A stretch of 64,000 bases of DNA from Sorangium cellulosum So0157-2 (lineage in GTDB: Bacteria > Myxococcota_A > Polyangia > Polyangiales > Polyangiaceae), in contig NC_021658.1 of NCBI RefSeq assembly GCF_000418325.1, positions 8,818,001-8,882,000 of the forward strand, given 5' to 3'. Position 1 is the stretch's first letter. Every line of letters begins with the position of its first letter. Positions 45,664 to 54,454 of this stretch are shown piece by piece. Both the position numbers and the translations under genes were made by a program. Under the pieces are notes generated by a model. The model searched no databases. It was not told where the DNA came from and saw nothing but the letters and a program-made list of their open reading frames with translations.

Positions 45664-47946
45664 GACCGGCGCGAACAGCCGCAGCAGCACCGACAGCCCG
45701 AGCCGCAGCGCCGCCACCGCCGAGCCGCGCGCCGCCTCCCCGGCGCCCCCCTCGCCGCGCGCCCGCGCCTTCGCGAGCTCCAGGTAGGCGTCGGTGAACC
45801 AGCGCCAGAAGAAATCCTCGGTCCGCTCGAGCGCCGCCGCGAACTCGTGCTCCTCGAACGAGCGCGTCGCGTCCTCCACCACCGCCGACAGCTTGTGCAA
45901 GAGCGCCCGGTCGAGCTCCTCGGAGATGGGGTGGACCTCCGCCGACTGGCTGAGCACGTACTTGCTCGCATTCCAGATCTTCGTGACGAGCCGCTTGCCG
46001 ATCTTCAGCACCTTCTCGTCGAACGCCGTGTCCGTGCCGAGCCGCGCGCTCGCCGACCAGTAGCGGACCGCGTCCGAAGAATACGCGTCGAGCAGGTGCA
46101 TCGGCGTGACCACGTTGCCCTTGCTCTTCGACATCTTCTTGCGATCCGGATCGAGGATCCACCCGGAGATCGCGATGTGGTGCCACGGGACCGACGACTC
46201 GTGCAGCATCGCCTTCGCGATCGTGTAGAACGCCCACGTCCTGATGATGTCGTGGGCCTGCGGCCGCAGATCGGCCGGGAAGAGCCGCGCGTGGCGCGCC
46301 GGATCGTCCCCCCAGTGAGAGCTGATCTGCGGCGTGAGCGAGCTCGTGAACCACGTGTCGAAGACGTCGGACTCGGCGGTGAAGCCGCCCGGCTGATCCC
46401 GCTGCGACGCCTCGTACCCGGGCGGCACGTCGACCGTCGGGTCGACCGGGAGCATCTCGCGCGTCGCGAGCAGCGGCCGGCTGTGGTCCGGGTTGCCCTC
46501 GGCGTCGAGCGGATACCAGACCGGGAACTGCACGCCGAAATACCGCTGGCGGCTGATGCACCAGTCGCCCTGGAGCCCCTCGGTCCAGTTGCGGAACCGG
46601 AGGCGCATGTAATCCGGGTGCCACTTGATCTTCTCGCCGAACTCGAGGAGCTCGGCCTTCTTGTCGGCGAGCCGGACGAACCACTGCCGCGTGGGCACGA
46701 ACTCGAGCGGCTGGTCGCCCCGCTCGTAGAACTTCACCGCGCGCTCGATCGGCCTCGGCTCGCCCCGCAGCGCCGGCCCCTTGCCGGGCGCCGCCGCGTG
46801 CTCGTCGCGGCGGAGCAGCTCGACCACCGCCGCGCGCGCCTGCTTCACCCCCCTGCCCTGGAGCGGGGCATAGGCGGCGTTGGCCGCGGCCGGGTCGCGG
46901 CTCTCCCACGCGCCCTCGCCGAACGTCACCGGCAGGACGCGGCCGTTCTTGCCGAGCATCTGCCGGAGCGGGAGCTTCTGCTCCCGCCACCAGATCACGT
47001 CGGTCGCGTCGCCGAAGGTACAGACCATCAGGATGCCCGTGCCCTTCTCGCGATCCACGAGCGGGCTCGGGAAGATGGGCACCGGCGCGCGGAAGATCGG
47101 GGTGAGCGCCGTCTTGCCGAAGAGGTGCTGATACCGCGGGTCCTCCGGGTGCGCCGTGACGCCGACGCAGGCCGCGAGCAGCTCCGGGCGCGTCGTGGCG
47201 ATGACGAGCTCCTCGCCCGTCCCCTCCACCGCGAACGCGATGTCGTGGAACGCGCCCGACTGCGGGCGATCCTCGACCTCCGCCTGGGCGACCGCGGTCT
47301 GGAAATCGACGTCCCACATCGTCGGCGCGAAGACCGAGTAGAGGTGGCCCTTCTCGTGGAGATCCAGGAACGACAGCTGCGCCGTCCTGCGGCAGTGATC
47401 ATCGATGGTGGCGTACTCGTGCCGCCAGTCGACCGACAGGCCCACCCGGCGGAAGAGCGCCTTGAAGACCTGCTCGTCCTCGCGCGTGACCTTGTGGCAG
47501 AGCTCGATGAAGTTGGGCCGCGACACGATGCGCGGCGGCTCCTTCTTCATCGTCTCCGGCGCGGCCTGCGGCAAGGTCAGGCCGCGCTCGTACGGCGTGC
47601 GCACGTCCGTGCGGACGTGGAAGTAGTTCTGCACGCGCCGCTCGGTGGGCAGGCCGTTGTCGTCCCAGCCCATCGGGTAGAAGATGTTGAAGCCGCGCAT
47701 CCGGCGCTGGCGGACGACGACGTCCGTGTGCGTGTAGCTGAAGACGTGGCCGATGTGCAGCGAGCCCGAGGCGGTCGGCGGCGGGGTGTCGACGACGAAG
47801 GTCTCCTCGCGGGGGCGCGACGGGTCGTATCGGTACGTCCCGTCGGCCTCCCACACGTCGGCCAGGCGCAGCTCGGCGACGGGCGAGTCGAAGTGCTTCG
47901 GGAGCGTCGCGGGATCGATGGATCGGAACGTCTTCTTGGTCGTCAC
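45007..47946 (-). CDS. valS: Valyl-tRNA synthetase with out-of-frame duplicated C-terminus
   Basis: ATG 47946. Class Ia signatures: PPPTASGSLHIGHVFSYTHTD (HIGH at 64-67) and DPDRKKMSKSKGN (KMSKS near residue 603), a CP1 editing domain between them, and the anticodon-binding helical domain. It charges tRNA-Val. The frame runs through the inner duplicated copy to VRCEVEA and GAGDA, the natural C-terminal sequence, but the next copy follows out of frame. About 84 Arg/Ser-rich residues are therefore added and the stop comes at 45007. The ancestral stop (AATTE) remains at 44843 but is unreachable in frame. The native domains are complete, so activity is probably kept. Confidence 0.9.
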   Translation of the reverse strand: MTTKKTFRSIDPATLPKHFDSPVAELRLADVWEADGTYRYDPSRPREETFVVDTPPPTASGSLHIGHVFSYTHTDVVVRQRRMRGFNIFYPMGWDDNGLPTERRVQNYFHVRTDVRTPYERGLTLPQAAPETMKKEPPRIVSRPNFIELCHKVTREDEQVFKALFRRVGLSVDWRHEYATIDDHCRRTAQLSFLDLHEKGHLYSVFAPTMWDVDFQTAVAQAEVEDRPQSGAFHDIAFAVEGTGEELVIATTRPELLAACVGVTAHPEDPRYQHLFGKTALTPIFRAPVPIFPSPLVDREKGTGILMVCTFGDATDVIWWREQKLPLRQMLGKNGRVLPVTFGEGAWESRDPAAANAAYAPLQGRGVKQARAAVVELLRRDEHAAAPGKGPALRGEPRPIERAVKFYERGDQPLEFVPTRQWFVRLADKKAELLEFGEKIKWHPDYMRLRFRNWTEGLQGDWCISRQRYFGVQFPVWYPLDAEGNPDHSRPLLATREMLPVDPTVDVPPGYEASQRDQPGGFTAESDVFDTWFTSSLTPQISSHWGDDPARHARLFPADLRPQAHDIIRTWAFYTIAKAMLHESSVPWHHIAISGWILDPDRKKMSKSKGNVVTPMHLLDAYSSDAVRYWSASARLGTDTAFDEKVLKIGKRLVTKIWNASKYVLSQSAEVHPISEELDRALLHKLSAVVEDATRSFEEHEFAAALERTEDFFWRWFTDAYLELAKARARGEGGAGEAARGSAVAALRLGLSVLLRLFAPVLPYITDEVWRWVYAEETGEASIHRAKWPSAADFAAVAAPSDPGLLDLAAAAMAAVNKRKSELGASVGRVVSDLALGANAATLARLKPALGDVLTAVRAGAHELVERPELADGEVLVVRCEVEAAAAAAAGAGDACRTSPTRSGAGCTRRRRARPRSTGRSGLRRRISRRSRRRRTRGSWIWRRRRWRRSTSARASSARAWGASFRTSRSGRTRRRWRG

Positions 47947-48121
47947 GTGGTCACCTGCAGAACAGACCCCGCGGGAACCGCCCGCGGGGGCGGCATCCTA
48001 CGTCGTACCCAGGGTGCCGCTCAAGGCGCGCCGCGCCCGCGCGGCGGCGATCCGCGATGCGGGCGGCGCCGCCGCGGAGATCGCGGAGAGGCGGGCGCAT
48101 CGCTCGCGGCGGGGCCGGGGC

Positions 48122-48859
48122 TCAGTCGTAGCGCTCGACGTGGACGTGCTTGCGGGGGACGCCGAGCTCGCCGCGGGCGAGCTCGCGGACGGACGAGACC
48201 ATCCGATCGAGGCCGCAGATGAAGACGTGCGGCGCCGGATCGCCGCTCTTCTCCGCGAGCTCCCGGTAGAGCTCGGGCACGTGCGCCTGCACGTAGCCGC
48301 GGCGGCCGGCCCACGACGGGCCGCCGCGCGAGAGCGTGATCTCGTAGCGGATCCGGTCGGAGCCGCGCGCGAGCGCCTCGAGCTCGTCGCGGTAGATGAC
48401 GTCCTCCTCGAAGCGCGCGCCGAAGAGGATCCACAGGTGGGGCGCGGCCAGCCCCGCGCGCAGCGAGGCGCGCAGCATGCTCCGGAGCGGCGTGATGCCG
48501 GTGCCGGTCGCGACGAACAGGGAGGGCGCGGAATCCCCGGGATCGCGGGTGAAGAGCCCGTGCGGGCCGATGGCGCGGAGCGTGGCGCCGGGCTCGAGCC
48601 GGTGCAGGTGCTCCGAGCCCGCCCCGCCCTGCACGAGCGTGACCGCGAGATCGAAGCGCGGGGAGCCGTCGGGGGCGGAGGCGATGGAGTAGGCGCGCTT
48701 CACCTCGCCGCCCGGGAGCGGGAGGACGAGGTTGACCCACTGGCCCGCCTCGAACAGAAACGACCTCCCGTCGGCGCGCTCGAACGAGAGCTCGCGCACG
48801 AAAGGGCTGAGAGGCCGGGCGGCGACGAGGCGGGCTTCGAACGGTTCGGCGTGGATCAT
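48122..48859 (-). CDS. Ferredoxin-reductase-type FAD/NAD(P) oxidoreductase
   Basis: 245 aa from ATG 48859. FAD-binding barrel with RAYSIAS (55-61, RxYS motif binding FAD phosphate) and GGAGSEHLHRLEPG. NAD(P)-binding domain with VATGTGITPLRSMLR (117-130), and a C-terminal FICGLDRMV, typical of this fold. No iron-sulfur domain and no membrane part, so it needs a partner carrier (ferredoxin, flavodoxin or a monooxygenase). Separated from valS by 175 bp. The partner is not in this window. Confidence 0.85.
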   Translation of the reverse strand: MIHAEPFEARLVAARPLSPFVRELSFERADGRSFLFEAGQWVNLVLPLPGGEVKRAYSIASAPDGSPRFDLAVTLVQGGAGSEHLHRLEPGATLRAIGPHGLFTRDPGDSAPSLFVATGTGITPLRSMLRASLRAGLAAPHLWILFGARFEEDVIYRDELEALARGSDRIRYEITLSRGGPSWAGRRGYVQAHVPELYRELAEKSGDPAPHVFICGLDRMVSSVRELARGELGVPRKHVHVERYD

Positions 48860-49070
48860 GGTCGGGGCCCGGCGGGGCTCGGCTGCGAGGCCGCGCGGGT
48901 GGCGAGGTCTTACCGCAGCCTGCGCCCAGGCCCAATCGCGATCGCCGCCGGGAGGGCGCCGCCGGGGGGCGCGCAATCGCGGGAATCGCGGGCTTCCGCC
49001 CCGCGCCGCCGGAGCGCGCGGCCGGGCCGCCGCCCGGGCCGGCGCTCCGGCGGGGGAGCCGTCGCGGGCT

Positions 49071-49274
49071 CTACCGCACGCCCATGCGGCGGCGCTGCGG
49101 GATGTTCACCGTCGGCCGGGAGCGATCCAGGTTGGGGAGCCCGCGCGGCGGGCGGGGATCCCGGTGCGCGGGCTTCGGCGCGGGGGGCTGCCCGCGCTGA
49201 GCCGGGCGCTGGTCGGGCGACTTGGCCGAGCCCAGCGCGAGATCGGAGATGGGGAGATGCGCGCGTCGCTGCAT
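49071..49274 (-). CDS. Small Pro/Arg-rich hypothetical protein
   Basis: 67 aa. The ATG at 49274 has GGAGG five bases upstream, a stronger start than the ATGs at 49286 and 49370. It starts QRRAHLPISDLALGSAKSP and then is rich in Pro and Arg, ending with NIPQRRRMGVR. No Cys, no signal peptide. Could be a small basic regulator or a peptide precursor; family unknown. Start and coding nature rest on the ribosome site and open frame only. Confidence 0.4.
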   Translation of the reverse strand: MQRRAHLPISDLALGSAKSPDQRPAQRGQPPAPKPAHRDPRPPRGLPNLDRSRPTVNIPQRRRMGVR

Positions 49275-49512
49275 AGAATCCTCCATGGAATCGGTCATCA
49301 ACACATCGGGAAGAGCACCCAGGCTGAAAGAAACCTTCGAAGAACCGGCTCTCATACACCCTCCATTCATCGTGCGACCCCGGATTCAGGACGGATCGAA
49401 CCCGCGAGGGACGCTGGCTCTCTGGGCCTCTCCCTGCTCGCTCGACCGGCGCTCTCTCGACGCAACTCCGCCGTTCGTCGGGGCGGGACGGTCCGCCTCG
49501 CCGCACGCTCCC

Positions 49513-49538
49513 CGTCGAGACGACTCAGCGTCTCGACG
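49513..49538. promoter_or_regulatory. Perfect 10-bp inverted repeat
   Basis: CGTCGAGACG-ACTCAG-CGTCTCGACG. Could be an operator or an RNA hairpin; no T tract. It lies 239 bp upstream of the small gene's ATG (49274, minus strand). Confidence 0.4.
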
Positions 49539-50000
49539 TCAGGAGAGAGGACGATTCGGCCCGTCGCGCCACGACCCTTCCGGCTCGGTGCTTCGAGCGC
49601 GCGGCCAGCGAGCGCGGGACGATCGCCAGGAGATCACGAATCTCCCGGCCATCGACCTCCAGCGCCTCGGGCTCGTTCGCTCGTCGCCCCCGCTCCGTCC
49701 GAGCGCGCGCACGACGCGAGCTCGCGCGGGGAACCGCGGGTCGCCGTCGTGGCAGCTCATGCGCGACGATACAGGGGGGAGGCCGTGCCTACCTGGGCAA
49801 CAGGCGCTCATCTTCTACCACGGCGAGCACTGCGGTGAGTGCTGCCGTGAGTAGGCCCCTGAGGGTCCGCGCGACGGAGCGTGGTGTCAGTGAGAGATGC
49901 GCATGGTGGACGCGGGCTACGCGTCGAGAGGGACACTAGCACTCGACCTCGATCTTGCCCAGCACTTTTTGTCGGGGAGGGCTGCCCTCCTGCTAGCCTC

Positions 50001-50056
50001 CCGCTGGCCGCTGGCCGCTGGCCGCTGGCCGCTGGCCGCTGGCCGCTGGCCGCTGG
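50001..50056. repeat. Heptanucleotide repeat (CCGCTGG)x8
   Basis: Eight perfect 7-bp units, 120 bp past the 3' end of the aminotransferase gene. Not in a supported gene. Perfect units imply active slippage. Confidence 0.95.
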
Positions 50057-50175
50057 CCATGTGCGACGTGAGCTCGAGCAGCCCGCGGCCGACGGACAGA
50101 CCCCGGAGGTCATCGAGCTGGTGATGCCGAACCCGCCAAGCGAAACAACGTACCCGTTCGGCAGGTCGTGGCCCC

Positions 50176-51333
50176 TCATGCAAGCTGCTCGATGCGCTGA
50201 CAGGCTTCTTCGAGATCCTCGTCGGTCTTTGCGAAGCAAAACCGCATGAAGCGACTCCCCTGCGTCCCTTCAAAGAAGGCGTCGCCTGGCACGCCCGCCA
50301 CCCCGGTCTCGTCGAGCAAGTAGATGGCTCGCTCTCGACCTGTCCTCCCGGGTAGGCGAGACACGTCCGCCAGCACGTAGTACGTCCCCTGCGGCACGCA
50401 GGGCGGCAAGCCCGCTTTCTCCAGCGCCCGACAGAACCGGTCTCGCTTCCGTTGATACCCCTGGGCAAGCCCCGTGTAAAACGAGCAAGGAAGGCCGCGG
50501 ATCCCGGCAGCCACTCCATGCTGCAGCGGCGTCGGCGCACAGACATACAGCAGGTCGCTCATGGCTCCAATGGCCTTCGCCCACCTGGCATCGGCCACGC
50601 TGTAGCCGATCCGCCATCCTGTGATGCTGAAGGTCTTCGAGTAGCCGCCTATCGTGATCGTACGCTCGGACATGCGCGGAAGGGAGGCGACGCTGACGTG
50701 CTCACGGCCGTCGAAGACAAAGTACTCGTAAATTTCGTCCGTGATCACCATGAGGTCATGGTGGCAGGCGAGATCGGCGACCTGTTCCAGCTCCATTCGG
50801 CCGAACACCTTCCCGGAAGGATTTCCAGGAGAGTTCACCACGATCGCCTTGGTCTTCGGGGTGATCGCGCGCTCCAGCTCGTCGCCGTCGACACTCCAGC
50901 TCAGGGATCGCGCCGTCACATACCGCGGAACAGCCTCGACGGCGAGGATAGCCTGGGCGTGATAGGCATAAAACGGCTCGAAGAGCAGCACTTCGTCCCC
51001 AGGATTGAGCAAGGCCATGCAAGTGGCCTGAAAGGCCCCTGTCGCTCCGGCGCTCACCGTGATGTCAGTCTCCGGATCCGCCGCGATGCCATTATGGCGA
51101 GCCAGCTTCGCCGCGATCGCATGGCGCAGCTCCACGATGCCGTCGAAGCGCGAATATGTATTGCACCCCCGATCCATCGCCTCCTTGACCGCTTGAAGGA
51201 TCACCGAAGGAACTGGGGTATCACAGACGCCCTGGGACATATTGATCCCATGGACCTTGGCGCACGCCAGGGTCATGGTACGGATATCGGACTGGGCGAG
51301 GCGAGCCGCGCGATCGCTCGGTAGACTCTTCAT
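50176..51333 (-). CDS. PLP-dependent class I/II aminotransferase
   Basis: 385 aa, ATG 51333 with GCAGGAG upstream. Fold-type I motifs: SPGNPSG (Asn171), ITDEIYEYFVF (Asp199, Tyr202), GGYSKTFSITGWRIGY (Lys233 binds PLP), and SRFMRFCFAK with the Arg that holds the substrate carboxylate. It transfers amino groups between an amino acid and a 2-oxo acid. It is the last gene of the minus-strand operon facing the PKS-NRPS, 55 bp after mbtH, so it probably makes or modifies an amino-acid precursor. The exact substrate cannot be read from these motifs. Confidence 0.9.
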   Translation of the reverse strand: MKSLPSDRAARLAQSDIRTMTLACAKVHGINMSQGVCDTPVPSVILQAVKEAMDRGCNTYSRFDGIVELRHAIAAKLARHNGIAADPETDITVSAGATGAFQATCMALLNPGDEVLLFEPFYAYHAQAILAVEAVPRYVTARSLSWSVDGDELERAITPKTKAIVVNSPGNPSGKVFGRMELEQVADLACHHDLMVITDEIYEYFVFDGREHVSVASLPRMSERTITIGGYSKTFSITGWRIGYSVADARWAKAIGAMSDLLYVCAPTPLQHGVAAGIRGLPCSFYTGLAQGYQRKRDRFCRALEKAGLPPCVPQGTYYVLADVSRLPGRTGRERAIYLLDETGVAGVPGDAFFEGTQGSRFMRFCFAKTDEDLEEACQRIEQLA

Positions 51334-51388
51334 CAGCGTGCTCCTGCTTTTGTTCGGCGGCTCTGCTTGGTGTCTCCGGGTGGGCCTG

Positions 51389-51601
51389 TCAGCTCGACGC
51401 GCCCATGCAGCGGCGCAGCCCTAGCGGCCGCAGGTCTGTCCACACTTCTTTGATGCAAGCGAGACATTCGGCTTTCGTGCCCTGTTTGCCCGCAGCCCTC
51501 CAGCCCCCAGGCAAGGGCTTGTCGGCGGGCCAGATCGAGTACTGCTCTTCGCCGTTCACCACGACCTGATAATGCGCCTTGCTTTCGTCCTCCCGGTTCA
51601 T
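51389..51601 (-). CDS. MbtH-like protein
   Basis: 70 aa, the usual length. Contains the family core: NGEEQYSIWPADKPLPGGW, then GKQGTKAECLACIKEVWTDLRPL, with the three conserved Trp residues. MbtH proteins bind NRPS adenylation domains and are often required for their folding and activity, so the NRPS at 61747 is the likely partner. Its ATG overlaps the stop of the PLP decarboxylase by 4 bp (translational coupling); GAGGAA lies before the start. Confidence 0.95.
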   Translation of the reverse strand: MNREDESKAHYQVVVNGEEQYSIWPADKPLPGGWRAAGKQGTKAECLACIKEVWTDLRPLGLRRCMGASS

Positions 51602-53136
51602 GACTTTCCTCGCCCTTCGTCAGCGCTGCGCGAGCATGAAACGAATCGCTCATCGGCGCATAGGCGCGCGCCGGCTCTCCGGAGGCACTCCCACGCCTCC
51701 CTCACGGCAACCTCATCGCTCCGGATGTTCCCGATGGCGAGTCGGATCGTGTACCTGCCGTGGAGACGGGTATGGGACAAGAATACCCTGCCCGTCTTGT
51801 TGACCTCGTCCAGCAGCGCCTCGTTGAGGCGATCGAGCTCGCGTTCGATCGACTCTCTCTCTGCCTCGTCCGCCGACCGCATGATGCAAGCGAGCGCGGA
51901 GGGTCTCATGCGAAAGCAGACCGTACTGAACGGCGTCGGCGCGAGGCGCTCCCAATCGGGATCGGCGTCCACCCACTGGGCGAGCTGCTGCCCCAATCGG
52001 AGGTGCTCCCGGATCCGGGCCGCCAGCCCTTCATGCCCGAAGTAGCGCACGATCATCCAGAGCTTCAGCGCTCGGAAGCGCCGACCGAGCTGGACACCCC
52101 AGTCCATGTAATTCGTGACGTCGCCCTCGGTGCGGAGGTATTCGGGCACCAGACTGAACGCGCGCTTCAGTCGGTCGGCGTCACGCACGTAAAGCACGCT
52201 GCAATCCATGGGGGTGAACAGCCACTTGTGAGGGTTCACTACCAGCGAGTCCGCCCCCTCGCAGCCCGCGAGCACGTCCCTGTGCTCGGGGACGATCGCG
52301 GCCATCCCCGCGTAGGCCGCGTCCACGTGAAGCCATAGCCCGTGCTCCCGGCAAACGCTGGCGATGGCGGGGATGGGGTCGACGCTCGTCGTGGACGTCG
52401 TGCCCACCGTCGCCGCGACGCAGAAGGGTCGGAGGCCGGCCCCGAGGTCCTCCACGACGGCGGCGCGCAGCGCCTCGGGGACCATGCGGAAGGCCGGATC
52501 CGTGGGGATCTTCCGCACCCCCTCCTGCCCGATGCCCAGGGTGATGGCTGCCTTCTCGATGGATGAGTGCGCCTGCTCCGACGCGTAGAGTCGCATGCGC
52601 CGCTGTCCCGCCATGCCCCGGAGCCGGATGGTCGGCTCGGCCGAGTCGCGCGCGGCTGCGATCGCGACCATGCTGGCGGTCGACGCGGTGTCCATGATCG
52701 CGCCGTGCAAGCCGGCGTCGAGATCCAGCATCTGACGCAGCCAGGAGAGGATGAGCTCCTCGAGCTCGGTGGCCGCCGGCGACGTGCGCCATAGCATCAC
52801 GTTGACGTTGAGGCACGCCGCGAGCAGCTCGCCGAGGATCCCAGGACCAGACGCCGTGTTCGCGAAATACGCGAAGAAGCGCGGATGATTCCAGTGCGTG
52901 ATCCCCGGCAGAATGATCTGCTCGAAATCGGTGAGCACGGCGTCCATCGGCTCCGGCTCGACGGGCGGGGTCGGGGCCAGCCTGCCCTTCACGTCGCCGG
53001 GGCGGACCGCGGGAAAGACGGGATATCGATCCGGGTGGCCGAGGTAATCGGCCGCCCAATCGATGATTCGCACACCGATCCGGCGGAACTCCTCCAGATC
53101 CATGTCCCCGAGCTGTTCGTTCCGCGGATCGCTCAC
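51598..53136 (-). CDS. PLP-dependent (group II) amino acid decarboxylase
   Basis: 512 aa from a GTG at 53136, preceded by GAGGAGG; the longer upstream frame overlaps the DUF3291 gene and is rejected. Group II decarboxylase motifs: HWNHPRFFAYFANTASGPG, EQAHSSIEKA (His190 stacks on PLP), HVDAAYAG (Asp272) and NPHKWLFTP (Lys304 Schiff base). This family removes CO2 from aromatic or other L-amino acids to give amines; the substrate is not visible. In the locus it could supply an amine or a beta-amino starter for the PKS-NRPS. It is 1 bp from the DUF3291 stop, hence one transcript. Confidence 0.92.
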   Translation of the reverse strand: MSDPRNEQLGDMDLEEFRRIGVRIIDWAADYLGHPDRYPVFPAVRPGDVKGRLAPTPPVEPEPMDAVLTDFEQIILPGITHWNHPRFFAYFANTASGPGILGELLAACLNVNVMLWRTSPAATELEELILSWLRQMLDLDAGLHGAIMDTASTASMVAIAAARDSAEPTIRLRGMAGQRRMRLYASEQAHSSIEKAAITLGIGQEGVRKIPTDPAFRMVPEALRAAVVEDLGAGLRPFCVAATVGTTSTTSVDPIPAIASVCREHGLWLHVDAAYAGMAAIVPEHRDVLAGCEGADSLVVNPHKWLFTPMDCSVLYVRDADRLKRAFSLVPEYLRTEGDVTNYMDWGVQLGRRFRALKLWMIVRYFGHEGLAARIREHLRLGQQLAQWVDADPDWERLAPTPFSTVCFRMRPSALACIMRSADEAERESIERELDRLNEALLDEVNKTGRVFLSHTRLHGRYTIRLAIGNIRSDEVAVREAWECLRRAGARLCADERFVSCSRSADEGRGKS

Positions 53137-53137
53137 G

Positions 53138-53635
53138 TCAACCTCCTCGCCCTGCCAGGACAGGATCCTCGAGCTCCCCTGGCTCCGGCGGTGGAAAGCG
53201 CTCCTTGAACGTGAAGGCCCACGGGGTCGGTCCGTAGCGCCGCAGGTGCTCGAGCCGATCCTGCCCCTCGCGGACGGACGGGATGTGCCCGGCCGGGACC
53301 CACCAGAGTACGAGGTAATGCGGCTCGAGATGCTCGAACCACCGAGCGCGCTGTCGCAGGAACGCGGCATGATCCGCGGTGTAGGTGAAGGCGAACAGGT
53401 GCTCGATGGAGGTCCATACCGACAGGGTCACGAGGAGCCGCTGATCCGGGTACGGACGGATGGACACAGAGTTCCCCTCGGCCGTCTGCAGGCGCCATAC
53501 GAACCCCTCGCTCCGATCGGCCAGATGGTTGATATGGTCGAGCCCCTGGACGAAGCCCTCCATGATCGGATCCTCCAGCGGAGCGCGAATACATGCGAAA
53601 TTGTATTGCGCGATGTGGTGCCGATGCTCCGACAT
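53138..53635 (-). CDS. DUF3291-family protein
   Basis: 165 aa. Pattern matches the DUF3291 group (QYNFACIRAPLEDPIMEGFVQGLDHINHLADRSEGFVWRLQ), a small alpha/beta ferredoxin-like fold related to dimeric antibiotic-biosynthesis monooxygenases. A conserved hydrophobic core continues (LLVTLSVWTSIEHLFAFTY; HAAFLRQRARWFEHL; LVLWWVPAGHIPSVREGQDRLEHL). Role unknown, possibly substrate binding or cofactor-free oxidation. Placed between the decarboxylase and the B3/B4 gene in one operon. Confidence 0.7.
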   Translation of the reverse strand: MSEHRHHIAQYNFACIRAPLEDPIMEGFVQGLDHINHLADRSEGFVWRLQTAEGNSVSIRPYPDQRLLVTLSVWTSIEHLFAFTYTADHAAFLRQRARWFEHLEPHYLVLWWVPAGHIPSVREGQDRLEHLRRYGPTPWAFTFKERFPPPEPGELEDPVLAGRGG

Positions 53636-53660
53636 GTCGCTTTCCCTCTCCAGCTCCCGC

Positions 53661-54365
53661 TCACCAATCCCAGCGCTGCTCCGGGGAGCTCATCAGGGCA
53701 GACGCGACGTCGATCCCGAAGCTCCGCCGCATCCCCTCGACGAAGGCGGCCTGCACCGCCTCGGCGACGGAGCGGCCTGCCTCCGGCAAGATCTCCGAGA
53801 CGAAGAAGAACCGCTTCGTGGAAGGGACGATCTTGCCCCGCTCCGCCTGACGCCATACGAAGTGCCTCGTCACCAGCCCCTCCGCGTCGGCGTACCCGAC
53901 CTCGCCGGCGCCGACCGCCATGCTGCCGCCTGAGCCGAGCTCCACGAACGCCTCACCGCCCCGCGAGATCTCGAGGCGAACGTCCGGGCCGGCCAGATCG
54001 CCGAGGTCCCAAGCGCCGACGGGGACGGCGAACCGCAGCGACAGGAGGTTGTAAAAATCGACGAATGCGTTGATGTGCGGCAGCTCTCCACCACCGAGGA
54101 CCCGCTTCGCCAGCGCCTCGATCGAGCTCGGAAATTTCTTGCCAGAGACCCCCACTCGCTTCATCGCCTCGCGCCAGGCAGCCACGTGCGGATGCGACTG
54201 GGCGTTTTCGTGGCCCCAGCTCCGTCGCAGCTCCTCCTCGACCTTCCGGAGCTCCTCCAGCACGGCCGGCCGCTCTGCGGCGTTGTCCAGGCCTTCCCCG
54301 TACCCGGTGACCAAGATCATCCCAGGAAACGACTCCCAGATTCGCGTGTCGACGATGAATGCCAT
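53661..54365 (-). CDS. Stand-alone B3/B4 domain protein (tRNA-editing-like)
   Basis: 234 aa from ATG 54365 (GGAGG upstream). Contains the B3/B4 core found in the PheRS beta subunit editing site (FPSSIEALAKRVLGGGELPHINAFVDFYNLLSLRFAVPVGAWDL; EAFVELGS; GEVGYADAEGLVTRHFVWRQAERGKIVPSTKRFFFV). In PheRS this domain hydrolyses wrongly charged Tyr-tRNA-Phe. Free-standing B3/B4 proteins are known but their function is not settled. Its presence inside an NRPS operon suggests a proofreading or self-protection role against a non-standard amino acid, or a recruited hydrolase; this is inference. Confidence 0.75.
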   Translation of the reverse strand: MAFIVDTRIWESFPGMILVTGYGEGLDNAAERPAVLEELRKVEEELRRSWGHENAQSHPHVAAWREAMKRVGVSGKKFPSSIEALAKRVLGGGELPHINAFVDFYNLLSLRFAVPVGAWDLGDLAGPDVRLEISRGGEAFVELGSGGSMAVGAGEVGYADAEGLVTRHFVWRQAERGKIVPSTKRFFFVSEILPEAGRSVAEAVQAAFVEGMRRSFGIDVASALMSSPEQRWDW

Positions 54366-54454
54366 GTGCCTCCTGCCCCTCGAGAGCGATCGCCTCGATC
54401 GATACCAGGCTGTGGATGCATGAGCCGAGCCGTGCGGACGCAGGACCCCGCACC

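Larger units (their letters stand above)
49275..50175. other. Large gap with hairpin and heptamer repeat
   Basis: About 900 bp without a supported gene. It contains the hairpin at 49513-49538 and the heptanucleotide array at 50001-50056. Long plus-strand frames here are repeat- or composition-driven. Confidence 0.5.

Noticed and set aside
44843..47317. An 824-codon minus-strand frame overlapping valS
   Set aside because: It is the out-of-frame shadow of valS that happens to recover the native C-terminus after the 401-bp duplication; not a separate gene.
49222..49854. 210-codon plus-strand ORF in the gap near 49.5 kb
   Set aside because: Overlaps the better-supported small gene, shows no domain, and has shadow-like composition.
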